This document shows positions 25,708-32,574 of a DNA stretch of 40,221 bases, one piece after another. The stretch comes from a virus: IMG/VR virus record IMGVR_UViG_3300044675_005140, positions 1 to 40,221 of that record; one strand, 5' to 3'. The translations under genes were made by a program, and so were the position numbers. Below the pieces are notes generated by a model. The model saw only the letters and a list, made by a program, of their open reading frames with translations, was not told the origin of the DNA and searched no databases. Each line of letters opens with the position of its first letter. The stretch's first letter is position 1.

Positions 25708-25947
25708 TTATAAATTTACATTTTGTTCTGGAGCTTTGTCCTCAACTGTTAGTTGAGCTACAGTGGCTACAGTTGTGCTTACAGTTACTATATAAGTGGC
25801 TGCTGTAACAAGACCTGCAGGAAGTGAAAAAGGAGCTGATACTATAGCTCCTGCAATTACTCCACTTATTATAGCAATTTTTTGAACTTTCTTCCAAAAC
25901 TTTGGAGTCTTAGAATTCCATCTTTCTTTTAAAGTTTTTTCTGCCAT
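25708..25947 (-). CDS. Holin-like membrane protein (79 aa)
   Basis: Basic N-terminus (TLKERWNSKTPKFWKKVQK) then two hydrophobic segments (about 26-44, IAIISGVIAGAIVSAPFS, and 48-68, GLVTAATYIVTVSTTVATVA) with a short acidic tail. Size and topology fit a small class II holin that would permeabilise the inner membrane for the amidase encoded about 300 nt downstream. The next gene upstream overlaps by one base. Holin function is inferred from topology and position. Confidence 0.65.
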   Translation of the reverse strand: MAEKTLKERWNSKTPKFWKKVQKIAIISGVIAGAIVSAPFSLPAGLVTAATYIVTVSTTVATVAQLTVEDKAPEQNVNL

Positions 25948-26207
25948 TATCTTTTTATTATTAACTCTTTTACAGCATCAGCAAGATCATTTACATTTCT
26001 TGCTAGATTTTTAATCTCAAGTTGAGTTTGTTCTTGGATTGCCTGATACTTAAGTCTTGATTCCTGTTCTACCAGTTCTATTTTACCTTTAAGTTTACCT
26101 TGTTCCTCAGTATTTTTTCTAACATCGTTATGTACTATTCTTAGGAAATAACCAATGATAAAAGTAGCTGTTCCTAGTACAAACATTATGATATCTTCAG
26201 TGTTCAT
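25947..26207 (-). CDS. Membrane-anchored coiled-coil protein, lysis cassette (86 aa)
   Basis: One N-terminal membrane segment (about 6-23, IIMFVLGTATFIIGYFLR) followed by a long charged coiled coil (KNTEEQGKLKGKIELVEQES, LKYQAIQEQTQLEIKNLARN). It resembles spanin-like or XhlA-like lysis accessory proteins. It heads the lysis cassette and lies 29 nt downstream of a GTATATTATA element. It could span the periplasm or help form the holin lesion. Confidence 0.6.
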   Translation of the reverse strand: MNTEDIIMFVLGTATFIIGYFLRIVHNDVRKNTEEQGKLKGKIELVEQESRLKYQAIQEQTQLEIKNLARNVNDLADAVKELIIKR

Positions 26208-26236
26208 GTTTTTAAATTATAAATAAATACTACACT

Positions 26237-26250
26237 TATAATATACAAAA
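26237..26250 (-). promoter_or_regulatory. Late-promoter-like GTATATTATA element before lysis cassette
   Basis: Minus strand TTTTGTATATTATA, 29 nt before ATG 26207, in a 76-nt gap after the tail fibre gene. Confidence 0.45.
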
Positions 26251-26283
26251 TATTTTGCAATATACGCAATAATACTTAGTTAT

Positions 26284-27432
26284 TTAATCTAAGTTCTTAT
26301 ATCTCATAATTGAACCCTTCCAGGTTCTAGATGTTCTACCAGCTGCTGGAGCAGCATTACCGAACTTATATCTAAAGGTTGCATTAGCAGATGCTGTAAA
26401 TGCAAATAAGACTCTTGCTGTAAAGATATCATCCAATGATGCGGTAGCAGATCCTGTAGATATATCTGTTGTACTTGTGGCTGCCGCTGCTGTTACTATA
26501 ATATTACTTATACCTCCTGTAGCGGTTAGAGTTTGACAAGTACCTTTTCCAGTCATTGTACCTGCACTTACCTCAAAATCAAAAATGTAATCTCCTGTAG
26601 TATTATTAGCAGCTAAGGCAATATCCATATCTATAAGATAATGTCCTCCAGCTGTTACAGCAAATTGAAAATGTGTGTCAATAGTTAAACCTGCATTAGT
26701 TACATCTTGATTTGCAGGTTTAACTATAGTCGTGTATCCTGAAGGATCTGATGCAGATATTGTAAATGTTCTATTTGCTGATAGATCTTGTGTAGTACCA
26801 TTAATGGTTAGTGTTCTAGATTGAGGTACATATGTACTTGCTGCAGTTGCTGAAGTAAGATATGGACTTAAAGCAGATGATGTAATATATCCAGAAGGAT
26901 TAGTGGCATCATAAGGTGTGAATCCCAGTGCTGTAGTTACATCACCACTAGTTATTCCTGAGATATACCCAGAAGGATTGCTTAGAGGATAATATGTACT
27001 AGCAGCTAAAGCTGATGTTAAATATGGTGTTAATGCAGCTGAAGTTATATAGTTAGCAGGATTACTACTATCATATGGTGTATAACCTAACGCAGTGGTT
27101 ATCATTGATAGTGTTATACCTGATATATAAGAACTAGGATTTGATAATGGATAATAGGTTGCTGCAGCTGAAGTGATTGTAAGATAGCTAGATAATGATG
27201 AGGCAGTAAGATAACCTGATGGATTAGTAGATAATGGATAGTATAAACCATTATATGTACTTAAACCATTATTCCAATCTACAGTAGGGTTAGGGTATGT
27301 ACCTAATAAATCTCCCCCGGCCGGACCTGTAGGAGAACCACCTCCCCCAGTTGTTTTGGGTTTACCATCAGAACCTATTATTTCTATAGTAGATTCACCA
27401 AATACATTACCATTACTATCTACTAGATTCAT
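26284..27432 (-). CDS. Tail fibre with tandem repeats (382 aa)
   Basis: The N-terminal linker is Gly-rich with the phage-fibre signature GPAGGDLLGTYPNPTVDW. Residues about 85-200 contain two near-identical repeats of about 54 residues (YYPLSNPSSYISGITLSMIT ... TALGYTPYD ... NPANYITSAALTPYLTS, then YYPLSNPSGYISGITSGDVT ... TALGFTPYD). The C-terminal 170 residues are a compact beta domain (TTIVKPANQDVTNAGLTIDT onward), resembling TNF/C1q-like fibre tips. Such repeats trimerise into fibre shafts. ATGA overlap with the preceding gene. The head-proximal part and tip are clear; the receptor is unknown. Confidence 0.8.
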   Translation of the reverse strand: MNLVDSNGNVFGESTIEIIGSDGKPKTTGGGGSPTGPAGGDLLGTYPNPTVDWNNGLSTYNGLYYPLSTNPSGYLTASSLSSYLTITSAAATYYPLSNPSSYISGITLSMITTALGYTPYDSSNPANYITSAALTPYLTSALAASTYYPLSNPSGYISGITSGDVTTALGFTPYDATNPSGYITSSALSPYLTSATAASTYVPQSRTLTINGTTQDLSANRTFTISASDPSGYTTIVKPANQDVTNAGLTIDTHFQFAVTAGGHYLIDMDIALAANNTTGDYIFDFEVSAGTMTGKGTCQTLTATGGISNIIVTAAAATSTTDISTGSATASLDDIFTARVLFAFTASANATFRYKFGNAAPAAGRTSRTWKGSIMRYKNLD

Positions 27433-27737
27433 ATTGAAGAATACAGATATATAAAATAGGAAGTACCGGCAACTGATGTAGTAACTTTTAATTCATCAAA
27501 CTCACTAAGTAAATAACTTGAACTATCTGTAATTGAATCTCCAGCAGCTAAGTTTAAAGAATATAAATCTAAAGTACTTGATATTGTAGATTGATATCTA
27601 GACAAGGTTATATCGTATGCAACAGGATTATAAAATTTTATATAATATACTTTAGCCAGTCCTCCAACAGAAGGAATAGAATAGATTGTTGAAGTACCTA
27701 TTGGTAATACACCTTGAATAAGTTTTTCAGAACTCAT
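27429..27737 (-). CDS. Small appendage protein (102 aa)
   Basis: Beta-rich, no cysteine: TSTIYSIPSVGGLAKVYYIK, DITLSRYQSTISSTLDLYSL, ending SYFIYLYSSI. Composition and two ATGA couplings to neighbours suggest a small fibre-associated or baseplate protein. Not recognised as a named family. Confidence 0.6.
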   Translation of the reverse strand: MSSEKLIQGVLPIGTSTIYSIPSVGGLAKVYYIKFYNPVAYDITLSRYQSTISSTLDLYSLNLAAGDSITDSSSYLLSEFDELKVTTSVAGTSYFIYLYSSI

Positions 27738-27970
27738 ACTTCATACTCTTGTAATGCAATATCTACCATACCTGGTACATCAGAGTCATCCCAAGTATCT
27801 GTGTATGGCATATTTTCCATTCTTACACCAAATTCTGCTGAAGGTACAGTAAGCACTATATCTACAGACAATAGTTTATCAATAGCTTTGTCTCCAATAG
27901 AGTTCATGTTAATAGTTATTGTAGGATTTACTATCTCTACATTAAACTCTGGGAATTTATAAGTTGCCAT
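27734..27970 (-). CDS. Small appendage protein (78 aa)
   Basis: Begins MATYKFPEFNVEIVNPTITI and continues with a beta/acidic stretch (LSVDIVLTVPSAEFGVRMEN, MPYTDTWDDSDVPGMVDIAL). No signal or membrane segment. Part of the appendage cluster; one possibility is a fibre chaperone or linker. Confidence 0.6.
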   Translation of the reverse strand: MATYKFPEFNVEIVNPTITINMNSIGDKAIDKLLSVDIVLTVPSAEFGVRMENMPYTDTWDDSDVPGMVDIALQEYEV

Positions 27971-27972
27971 AA

Positions 27973-28581
27973 TTAAGAAAGTGTTGTTCCTGTTACTGTA
28001 AATGTTCTAACTGGAAAATAAGTCAATGAAGTTGTATTTGTTTTAGGGACTGATCCTGTAGAGCCTACATTGTTTAGTACATATGCTGAAGTAGTTCCGC
28101 CTAACACGGTATTACTTGACCAATACAACCTACCTAATGAATCTAAATTTATAGGTGGATATAATAAGAATTCACCCGGTATATTAGCGTAGTTAATCAG
28201 ATTAAATATTTCCTTCATATTTGGCAGCCTCCATCCAGTAGTAAAACTAGCTACTGAATAAGCTAGACAATTATCAATAGCCTGATTCCATGTATTACCT
28301 GTTGGAATAACCAATCTTGAAAGACCAAGTACATTTGTTCCATTATAAGTAGACCAATCAATTACTATGTTATTTGCATAGGTTTGAGTGCCTAATTCAT
28401 CGGTAAATCTATTACTACTACCAAAAGGATTGTTAGAAGGAAGAGCAAAAAAACTTAAATCTCTACCAGCTTCTATATCTCCATCATCTCCTGTGCGATA
28501 AGAAATTGTTTGCCCAGTTTTCATCAATGTAGCACCAACTGATGTAACGGCTTGCGGTGTTATTTGTATTCTAGTAGGCAT
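27973..28581 (-). CDS. Lcl_C/DUF1566-like lectin-fold protein (202 aa), receptor-binding candidate
   Basis: The core reads TWNQAIDNCLAYSVASFTTG, WRLPNMKEIFNLINYANIPG, LDSLGRLYWSSNTVLGG and the final YFPVRTFT. The string of A-x-x-x-C, G-W-R-L-P-N-x-x-E-L/I, then Y-W-S-S, then V-R is the Legionella collagen-like C-terminal domain (DUF1566/Lcl_C), a C-type-lectin-like fold used for glycan binding. A tail appendage protein with this fold would be a good candidate receptor binder. TAATG overlap with the 184-aa gene. No reverse transcriptase is in the window, so a diversity-generating cassette is not supported. Confidence 0.8.
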   Translation of the reverse strand: MPTRIQITPQAVTSVGATLMKTGQTISYRTGDDGDIEAGRDLSFFALPSNNPFGSSNRFTDELGTQTYANNIVIDWSTYNGTNVLGLSRLVIPTGNTWNQAIDNCLAYSVASFTTGWRLPNMKEIFNLINYANIPGEFLLYPPINLDSLGRLYWSSNTVLGGTTSAYVLNNVGSTGSVPKTNTTSLTYFPVRTFTVTGTTLS

Positions 28582-29135
28582 TAATATATTTTATTTAAAA
28601 CAAAAATATCAGAGTAAATAGAATTTAATGCTGAGTTACTACTCCACTGTGCTGTTACATCAAGAGTATTAGGTATAGTTGTATCAAATGTAGTATTATT
28701 AACAGTATTGAATCCAAATCCTTCTTGAGTTCCAGATGAAGCTTTAAGAACATGAAGATTACCTAATGTAACAATCTCCGCTACTGTAGCGGCACCTACT
28801 TGTCTTATAACAAAGTTTATACTTAGCAACCAAACCTGATTAGTAATACCGGGCATTACCAAAGGACCAGAGTCAGCTAGTATAACAGAACCAGCTTTAA
28901 CTCTAACTGTTATTGTATCAGCATTTTTAGCAGACATCAATCCGCCAAAATCAGCTCTAAAAGCATCTCCTAAAGAAAACCCATTAGCAGGAACAGATAA
29001 TGTTCCTACTCCTCCATCTATTAAAGTTTTCTCAATAGTAGTAGCTGTAATAGCAGAACTATTTCCCGTCTGAGAAAATAAACCATAGTTAGTAGCTGGC
29101 GGTATTATAGGATTTAATACTATACTAGTAGGCAT
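28581..29135 (-). CDS. Appendage protein with beta domain (184 aa)
   Basis: Entirely beta-type, low charge. Begins MPTSIVLNPIIPPATNYGLF, with a jelly-roll-like centre (GDAFRADFGGLMSAKNADTI, TVRVKAGSVILADSGPLVMP, WLLSINFVIRQVGAATVAEI) and an end repeating FDTTIPNTLDVTAQWSS. This order (short linker, RADFGG, TVRVKAG, LLSINFVIRQVG, VTAQW) recurs in phage and prophage appendage proteins in my memory. It probably decorates a fibre or forms its tip. Confidence 0.65.
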   Translation of the reverse strand: MPTSIVLNPIIPPATNYGLFSQTGNSSAITATTIEKTLIDGGVGTLSVPANGFSLGDAFRADFGGLMSAKNADTITVRVKAGSVILADSGPLVMPGITNQVWLLSINFVIRQVGAATVAEIVTLGNLHVLKASSGTQEGFGFNTVNNTTFDTTIPNTLDVTAQWSSNSALNSIYSDIFVLNKIY

Positions 29136-29136
29136 A

Positions 29137-29523
29137 TTAGCTGATCCAAGTTATTAAAAATTCAGTTCCTGTAGCGTCAAATGATACAGTATTCAATGTG
29201 TTATTTAATACTCCAGCATCCCAAGTAACTATTTCTCCAGGTGCTAAATTTTGACCATTAACAGTTCCATTAGCAGCTCCAACATTTGCAATTGATATAC
29301 TGTATGCATTAGATATGGCACTTGAATTAGTGTATCTTCTAATACTAGCATTTCTAGGTTGAGGTGCTGTATAAGATTCTATAGTTTCTAGTATACTTAA
29401 TAGTCTATCACAATCACACTGTGCATCTAATAAAGCTTGTAAGCCTTTTAACATTTTGAGTTGCCAGGGGAAGTTATTCCCCTGTAACCCACTATTTCTT
29501 AAATCTCCTATGCTATTTGACAT
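29137..29523 (-). CDS. Small appendage protein (128 aa)
   Basis: Begins MSNSIGDLRNSGLQGNNFPW, a phage motif I recall (GDLxxxGxQGxNxPWQLKML), with a CDCD pair (AQCDCDRLLS) and a beta C-terminus (VTWDAGVLNNTLNTVSFDAT). The N-terminal motif is common at the start of small proteins in tail fibre clusters and could be an oligomerisation peptide. One base separates its stop from the next start. Confidence 0.65.
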   Translation of the reverse strand: MSNSIGDLRNSGLQGNNFPWQLKMLKGLQALLDAQCDCDRLLSILETIESYTAPQPRNASIRRYTNSSAISNAYSISIANVGAANGTVNGQNLAPGEIVTWDAGVLNNTLNTVSFDATGTEFLITWIS

Positions 29524-29557
29524 AACAGTTTATTTAATTTTTAAGATAGACAACTAT

Positions 29558-29821
29558 TTATCTACCGTATACTTCTTTTACTACCTGAATATTGAATTCA
29601 ACTTCAGGAGTTTCTGGATCATCAATTACAACTAATGCTCCCACAGGAACACCATTTGCATATGCATCTTCTATAGAATCAAAAACTCCATATTGCAAAA
29701 TAGATTGAAACAATGCAGTAAGCTCATTTGCTTTCTGATCACCTGTACTATTTATTGAAGCTATTCCATTTACTTTAGGGGCAACCGTATCTACAGTTGC
29801 TGGTACTACTGCTTCTGCCAT
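29558..29821 (-). CDS. Small appendage protein (87 aa)
   Basis: Acidic, low-cysteine, alpha/beta: ASINSTGDQKANELTALFQS, YGVFDSIEDAYANGVPVGAL, VVIDDPETPEVEFNIQVVKE. Sits between the 84-aa gene and a 34-nt gap before the 128-aa gene. No recognisable motif; assignment to the appendage cluster is by position. Confidence 0.6.
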   Translation of the reverse strand: MAEAVVPATVDTVAPKVNGIASINSTGDQKANELTALFQSILQYGVFDSIEDAYANGVPVGALVVIDDPETPEVEFNIQVVKEVYGR

Positions 29822-29837
29822 GATTTCTATGTTTTAA

Positions 29838-30092
29838 TTATTGAACAATTTTAACAATCTTGTCTGTACCTGAAATGGATACATACCAATCACCAGGTTT
29901 CAAACCACCAATGTTTATTGCATCAGCATTGTTAGCATATACTCTTTGTGTTGAAATTTTGTAACCCCAATCAAAGAAAAACTTATTTACCGACCTGTTA
30001 AGGTACTGGTACATCTGAGTAAGTTTAGACTTGTACTCAGGCATCGTAGATCTAGCATTATCTACATTTTCATACTCTGGATAAGTTGCCAT
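29838..30092 (-). CDS. Small appendage-cluster protein (84 aa)
   Basis: Charged N-terminal half (YPEYENVDNARSTMPEYKSK, LTQMYQYLNRSVNKFF), then an aromatic, beta C-terminus (DWGYKISTQRVYANNADAIN, WYVSISGTDKIVKIV). First gene after the GTATATTATA element at 30122-30136, so it may lead the appendage operon. Not recognised. Confidence 0.6.
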   Translation of the reverse strand: MATYPEYENVDNARSTMPEYKSKLTQMYQYLNRSVNKFFFDWGYKISTQRVYANNADAINIGGLKPGDWYVSISGTDKIVKIVQ

Positions 30093-30121
30093 AAGATTTA
30101 ATTTTTAAATATAAAATACAA

Positions 30122-30136
30122 TATAATATACTAAAA
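30122..30136 (-). promoter_or_regulatory. Late-promoter-like element before appendage operon
   Basis: Minus strand TTTTAGTATATTATA, 29 nt before ATG 30092 and just past the terminator at 30146-30178. The arrangement fits a promoter opening a new unit. Confidence 0.45.
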
Positions 30137-30145
30137 AATTCTGAA

Positions 30146-30178
30146 TAAAAAAAGTCCCTGAATAAAATCAGAGACTTA
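30146..30178 (-). terminator. Intrinsic terminator after the 66-aa membrane protein
   Basis: Arms 30052-style pairing: AAGTCCCTGA at 30152-30161 and TCAGAGACTT at 30168-30177, ten pairs on the transcript (one G-U), then a T-run on the minus strand. Overlaps the stop codon by two bases. Confidence 0.88.
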
Positions 30179-30376
30179 ACTTAGCATTCTTCCTAGAAGG
30201 AAGGCTATTATTAACATAGCCACTATTGTGAATTGGGCAAGCTTTCTGCCATCAGAATCATCTTCCCAGACATTGGACATCTTGTTATAAATGGGTTTAC
30301 TAAAGGCATTCTGTACTAGGAAAAGGAACCCTATTACGATAAGTCCTGTAAAAAACATTATAACTTTTGCAATCAT
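30176..30376 (-). CDS. Two-segment membrane protein (66 aa)
   Basis: Two hydrophobic helices: about 3-22 (AKVIMFFTGLIVIGFLFLVQ) and 47-64 (LAQFTIVAMLIIAFLLGR), joined by a charged loop (KMSNVWEDDSDGRK). The topology could suit a holin or superinfection-exclusion protein. It lies 4 kb from the amidase, in a cassette of small host-interaction genes, so a lysis role is less certain. ATGA-type overlap with the DUF3310-like gene. Confidence 0.65.
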   Translation of the reverse strand: MIAKVIMFFTGLIVIGFLFLVQNAFSKPIYNKMSNVWEDDSDGRKLAQFTIVAMLIIAFLLGRMLS

Positions 30377-30588
30377 AACTTGTCTAGTCTTCTTTGTAAA
30401 TATACTAAAGCTTTCTGTAAATCTTCTTTTTTAGTAGAAATATTTTTCTTACCGGCTCTAGCTAAGTACTTGATTACGTTCCCTAAATAGAAATCTTGGT
30501 CTAGTTCCCAAGCTTCTAAAACCTGAAATACTTCGTAGGTATTATCTTTACCTCCGTAGTATTCAGGTCTTATTTCTTTTTCTACCAT
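30373..30588 (-). CDS. DUF3310-like nucleotide kinase-related protein (71 aa)
   Basis: Family pattern: PEYYGGKDNTYEVFQVLEAW, then FYLGNVIKYLARAGKKN, KEDLQKALVYLQRRL. The GNxIKYLxRAGxK...EDLxKAxxYLxR signature is that of DUF3310, whose founding member is T7 gene 1.7, reported to act as a nucleotide kinase. This copy is short, a single domain. Probably acts in nucleotide supply during DNA synthesis. Overlaps the GroES-like gene by 7 nt. Confidence 0.85.
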   Translation of the reverse strand: MVEKEIRPEYYGGKDNTYEVFQVLEAWELDQDFYLGNVIKYLARAGKKNISTKKEDLQKALVYLQRRLDKL

Positions 30589-30860
30589 ACAATAGCAATT
30601 GAGTTATCTGGAACCATAATTCTCATCTTTCCATCAATCTCAATTTTCTCACCCGTCTCTAGTGCATAAGTCTGAACATATACTAATGAACCTCTCATAA
30701 CATCAGTAACTTCATCTCCTACAGCATAGACTTCTAATGATTGCCATTTCTTCATAGCCTCTTGCATGATCATGTCCTCATCTTTTGCTGTCAACTCTAT
30801 TGATGACTTCTTCAATTCTGGTACTGTAATCAGTACTCTTTTTCCTCTTAACTTATTCAT
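30582..30860 (-). CDS. GroES-like co-chaperonin candidate (92 aa)
   Basis: Start ATG 30860 overlaps the previous TGA (ATGA); a GTG one codon upstream is the alternative. The C-terminal half reads EVYAVGDEVTDVMRGSLVYV, then KIEIDGKMRIMVPDNSIAIV. That is the GroES plan: V-x-A-V-G, G-D-x-V-x-V, then a beta strand and the final I-M-x-x-S-x-I-x-A-I/V. Length (92 aa) is right for a co-chaperonin. Phages T4 and RB49 encode functional GroES substitutes for capsid folding; here this is inferred from motif similarity only. The mobile-loop region (about 18-30) does not resemble host GroES. Confidence 0.65.
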   Translation of the reverse strand: MNKLRGKRVLITVPELKKSSIELTAKDEDMIMQEAMKKWQSLEVYAVGDEVTDVMRGSLVYVQTYALETGEKIEIDGKMRIMVPDNSIAIVW

Positions 30861-31117
30861 CACTCTTCTACTTTATTATATGTTAATTCAAATACATCTG
30901 GTTTACAAGGGTAGAACTCACCTTTAATACCCTTAATAATATAATCTCCTTGCGAAGCTTTCATCGGTCCTTCAAGAGTTCTTACCATTAACTGCGGCTC
31001 ATCTAATTTTTTGTATGAGTAACAATCTACACAAAAGTCTACAATCTCAGTTACATTCTCGCCTGTCCACTGCACTGCCTCAATGACCACAGGTTTCTTT
31101 ACATACTTATGCATCAT
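30860..31117 (-). CDS. PGDYG-like small protein (85 aa)
   Basis: Pattern KYVKKPVVIEAVQWTGEN, then LMVRTLEGPMKASQGDYIIK and GIKGEFYPCKPDVFELTYN. I recall it as a very widespread phage protein (KKPVxxEAxQW ... LEGxMxAxxGDYIIKGxxGExYPCKPDIFxxTY), sometimes placed in the PGDYG family, with no known function. Two adjacent ATGs (31117, 31114) are possible. Shares its last base with the GroES-like gene start. Confidence 0.8.
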   Translation of the reverse strand: MMHKYVKKPVVIEAVQWTGENVTEIVDFCVDCYSYKKLDEPQLMVRTLEGPMKASQGDYIIKGIKGEFYPCKPDVFELTYNKVEE

Positions 31118-31292
31118 ATTTTTGGTTGGTATTAATTTTTGTTACTTCATCATACTCATTGTTAAGTAATGAAAACTTTATCTTTTCTATCACACCTACT
31201 ATTGCAATATTACCATAGGCCATTTCATTAATCTTAACTTTCAGTCCTTCCTCAGTTTCTATAACTGAAATAATTGTTTTCTCATCCATCAT
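31107..31292 (-). CDS. Small unrecognised protein (61 aa)
   Basis: Soluble alpha/beta: EKTIISVIETEEGLKVKINE, MAYGNIAIVGVIEKIKFSLL. ATGs at 31292 and 31289 are both possible. The 3' end overlaps the PGDYG-like gene by 11 nt. First gene of its operon, 13 nt from a TATATTTG box. No motif recognised. Confidence 0.6.
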   Translation of the reverse strand: MMDEKTIISVIETEEGLKVKINEMAYGNIAIVGVIEKIKFSLLNNEYDEVTKINTNQKYDA

Positions 31293-31305
31293 TTAAACTT
31301 TGAAA

Positions 31306-31313
31306 CAAATATA
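31306..31313 (-). promoter_or_regulatory. Candidate promoter -7 box TATATTTG
   Basis: Minus strand TATATTTG, located directly after the terminator at 31315-31351 and 13 nt before ATG 31292. A second copy lies at 31385-31392, between two terminators. Confidence 0.5.
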
Positions 31314-31314
31314 T

Positions 31315-31351
31315 AAAAAAATAAACTTCTGACGTTTATCAGAAGTTTATT
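31315..31351 (-). terminator. Intrinsic terminator (13-bp stem)
   Basis: Perfect 13-bp arms 31320-31332 and 31339-31351 with a 6-nt loop, then six T on the minus strand. The second of two terminators behind the 210-aa gene. Confidence 0.9.
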
Positions 31352-31393
31352 CCATCACCTAAACAAAGCAAGAATTCAGATATCCAAATATAC

Positions 31394-31425
31394 AAAAAGT
31401 TCCCAGACTAAACTGAGAACTTTTT
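31394..31425. terminator. Bidirectional-looking terminator after 210-aa gene
   Basis: AAAAAGTTCCCAG (31394-31406) pairs with CTGAGAACTTTTT (31413-31425) with one A-C/G-U position; T-runs occur on both strands. It is the first terminator met by leftward transcription after the stop at 31479. The 186-nt gap 31293-31478 otherwise holds only the second terminator and two TATATTTG boxes. Confidence 0.85.
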
Positions 31426-31478
31426 CTTACCTACCAAATCTACTACTATAACCATTAAACTGAGGATAAATATAATAA

Positions 31479-32111
31479 TTATTCATTATCATAGAACATT
31501 CTTTCTGAATCTTCAGTTTGCCATTTCTCAAAACTCTCACAGTTATAGTAATCTTTGTTAACTAGATAATCTGGTCTTTCAGGAAAGTCCTTAGTTACAA
31601 ATGAAGGCTCTGACCATTTAATACGGTTATTAGGCTGTAAAGCTATTTGCCCATTGTCAAGTAATATAATATGATGAGACTTATGTTCCATAGGATCTTC
31701 AGCTAAAGATACATCCATGTTAGGATCATTAGCTCCCCAGTTGATTGTAGCATAATAACTACCCGGGTACCATTTTCTATCCTTCATATAAACCTCCACC
31801 CTAGTATCATAAAGATAAGACAAGTGCATTACAGTAAAATTATAAGAGAAACAATTCCATATCTGCAGATAATGAAAAGGTAAATCTACTTCAGGTGTTT
31901 CTTCCTTAGTAAGTAATGCATGGCTTGGCAACTTATCTCTAACCACACCATTATCCAATAACACTTGAAACAACGCTGCCTGTCCCGGCATACATCTAAC
32001 AGACAAGATAACCGCAGGGCTGAACTGACCAAACCCTACCTCCTGCTGATACAAATACTCATCTCTAACAAAAACCTTTAAAGGAAAGAAATTACTTTCT
32101 ATATAAGCCAT
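31479..32111 (-). CDS. Unrecognised protein, early leftward gene (210 aa)
   Basis: Soluble, aromatic-rich: FFPLKVFVRDEYLYQQEVGF, LSVRCMPGQAALFQVLLDNG, DLPFHYLQIWNCFSYNFTVM, ending DKDYYNCESFEKWQTED-like. I recall similar sequences in marine phages but not a function. It is coupled to the HExxH gene (1-nt gap) and followed by two terminators, so the two genes form a short operon nearest to the divergent control region. That position suggests early expression. Confidence 0.65.
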   Translation of the reverse strand: MAYIESNFFPLKVFVRDEYLYQQEVGFGQFSPAVILSVRCMPGQAALFQVLLDNGVVRDKLPSHALLTKEETPEVDLPFHYLQIWNCFSYNFTVMHLSYLYDTRVEVYMKDRKWYPGSYYATINWGANDPNMDVSLAEDPMEHKSHHIILLDNGQIALQPNNRIKWSEPSFVTKDFPERPDYLVNKDYYNCESFEKWQTEDSERMFYDNE

Positions 32112-32112
32112 A

Positions 32113-32526
32113 CTACTTTGTAAATTTATCTAGCTTCAACATCTTAACAATCTTATTAGTCCATTCCTCCGCCTGGGAAATAACCTCCTCTTCCTTATTA
32201 ACTATCTTCCAATCATTAAGCAATATTGCCATATGCATAGCCTCATGATTAACCAAAGTGATATCAGTAAAATCTCCCTTAAAGTGTTTTCTATTTAAAA
32301 AAAGAAATGGTTTATACGGAGCCTTTGCCTTCAGCTTCTTATCCCGGGGATCATAGTTAGTCCACCCATAGATATACACCCCATTACCCTTACTCTTATC
32401 TATCTCTTCTGCCTGAGCATCATTACGGTTCAGCCCGTGCATTTTATCCACAGAATAGTAATCAAAGATCTCCGTAGCATCCTTCCCAATAAGAAGAACA
32501 AACTTACCCATATCAACCTTCTTCAT
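32113..32526 (-). CDS. HExxH-containing small metallopeptidase-like protein (137 aa)
   Basis: The segment TDITLVNHEAMHMAILL holds H94-E95-A96-M97-H98, the zincin HExxH motif on a hydrophobic helix. Acidic residues about 15-20 positions later (KEEEVISQAEEW) could give the third ligand. The rest is basic/aromatic (YIYGWTNYDPRDKKLKAKAP). The length is short but similar to ImmA/IrrE-type or phage minimal zincins. First gene left of the divergent region; a TATATTTG box lies only 4 nt from ATG 32526, so the in-frame ATG at 32511 may be the true start. Protease activity is inference. Confidence 0.65.
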   Translation of the reverse strand: MKKVDMGKFVLLIGKDATEIFDYYSVDKMHGLNRNDAQAEEIDKSKGNGVYIYGWTNYDPRDKKLKAKAPYKPFLFLNRKHFKGDFTDITLVNHEAMHMAILLNDWKIVNKEEEVISQAEEWTNKIVKMLKLDKFTK

Positions 32527-32574
32527 GGAACAAATATAGGAATTTTTCGGTACCTATACCACAGTAAACAAGAG

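Noticed and set aside
27973-28581. Diversity-generating retroelement target
   Set aside because: The C-type-lectin-like fold is right, but no reverse transcriptase or template repeat is in the window.
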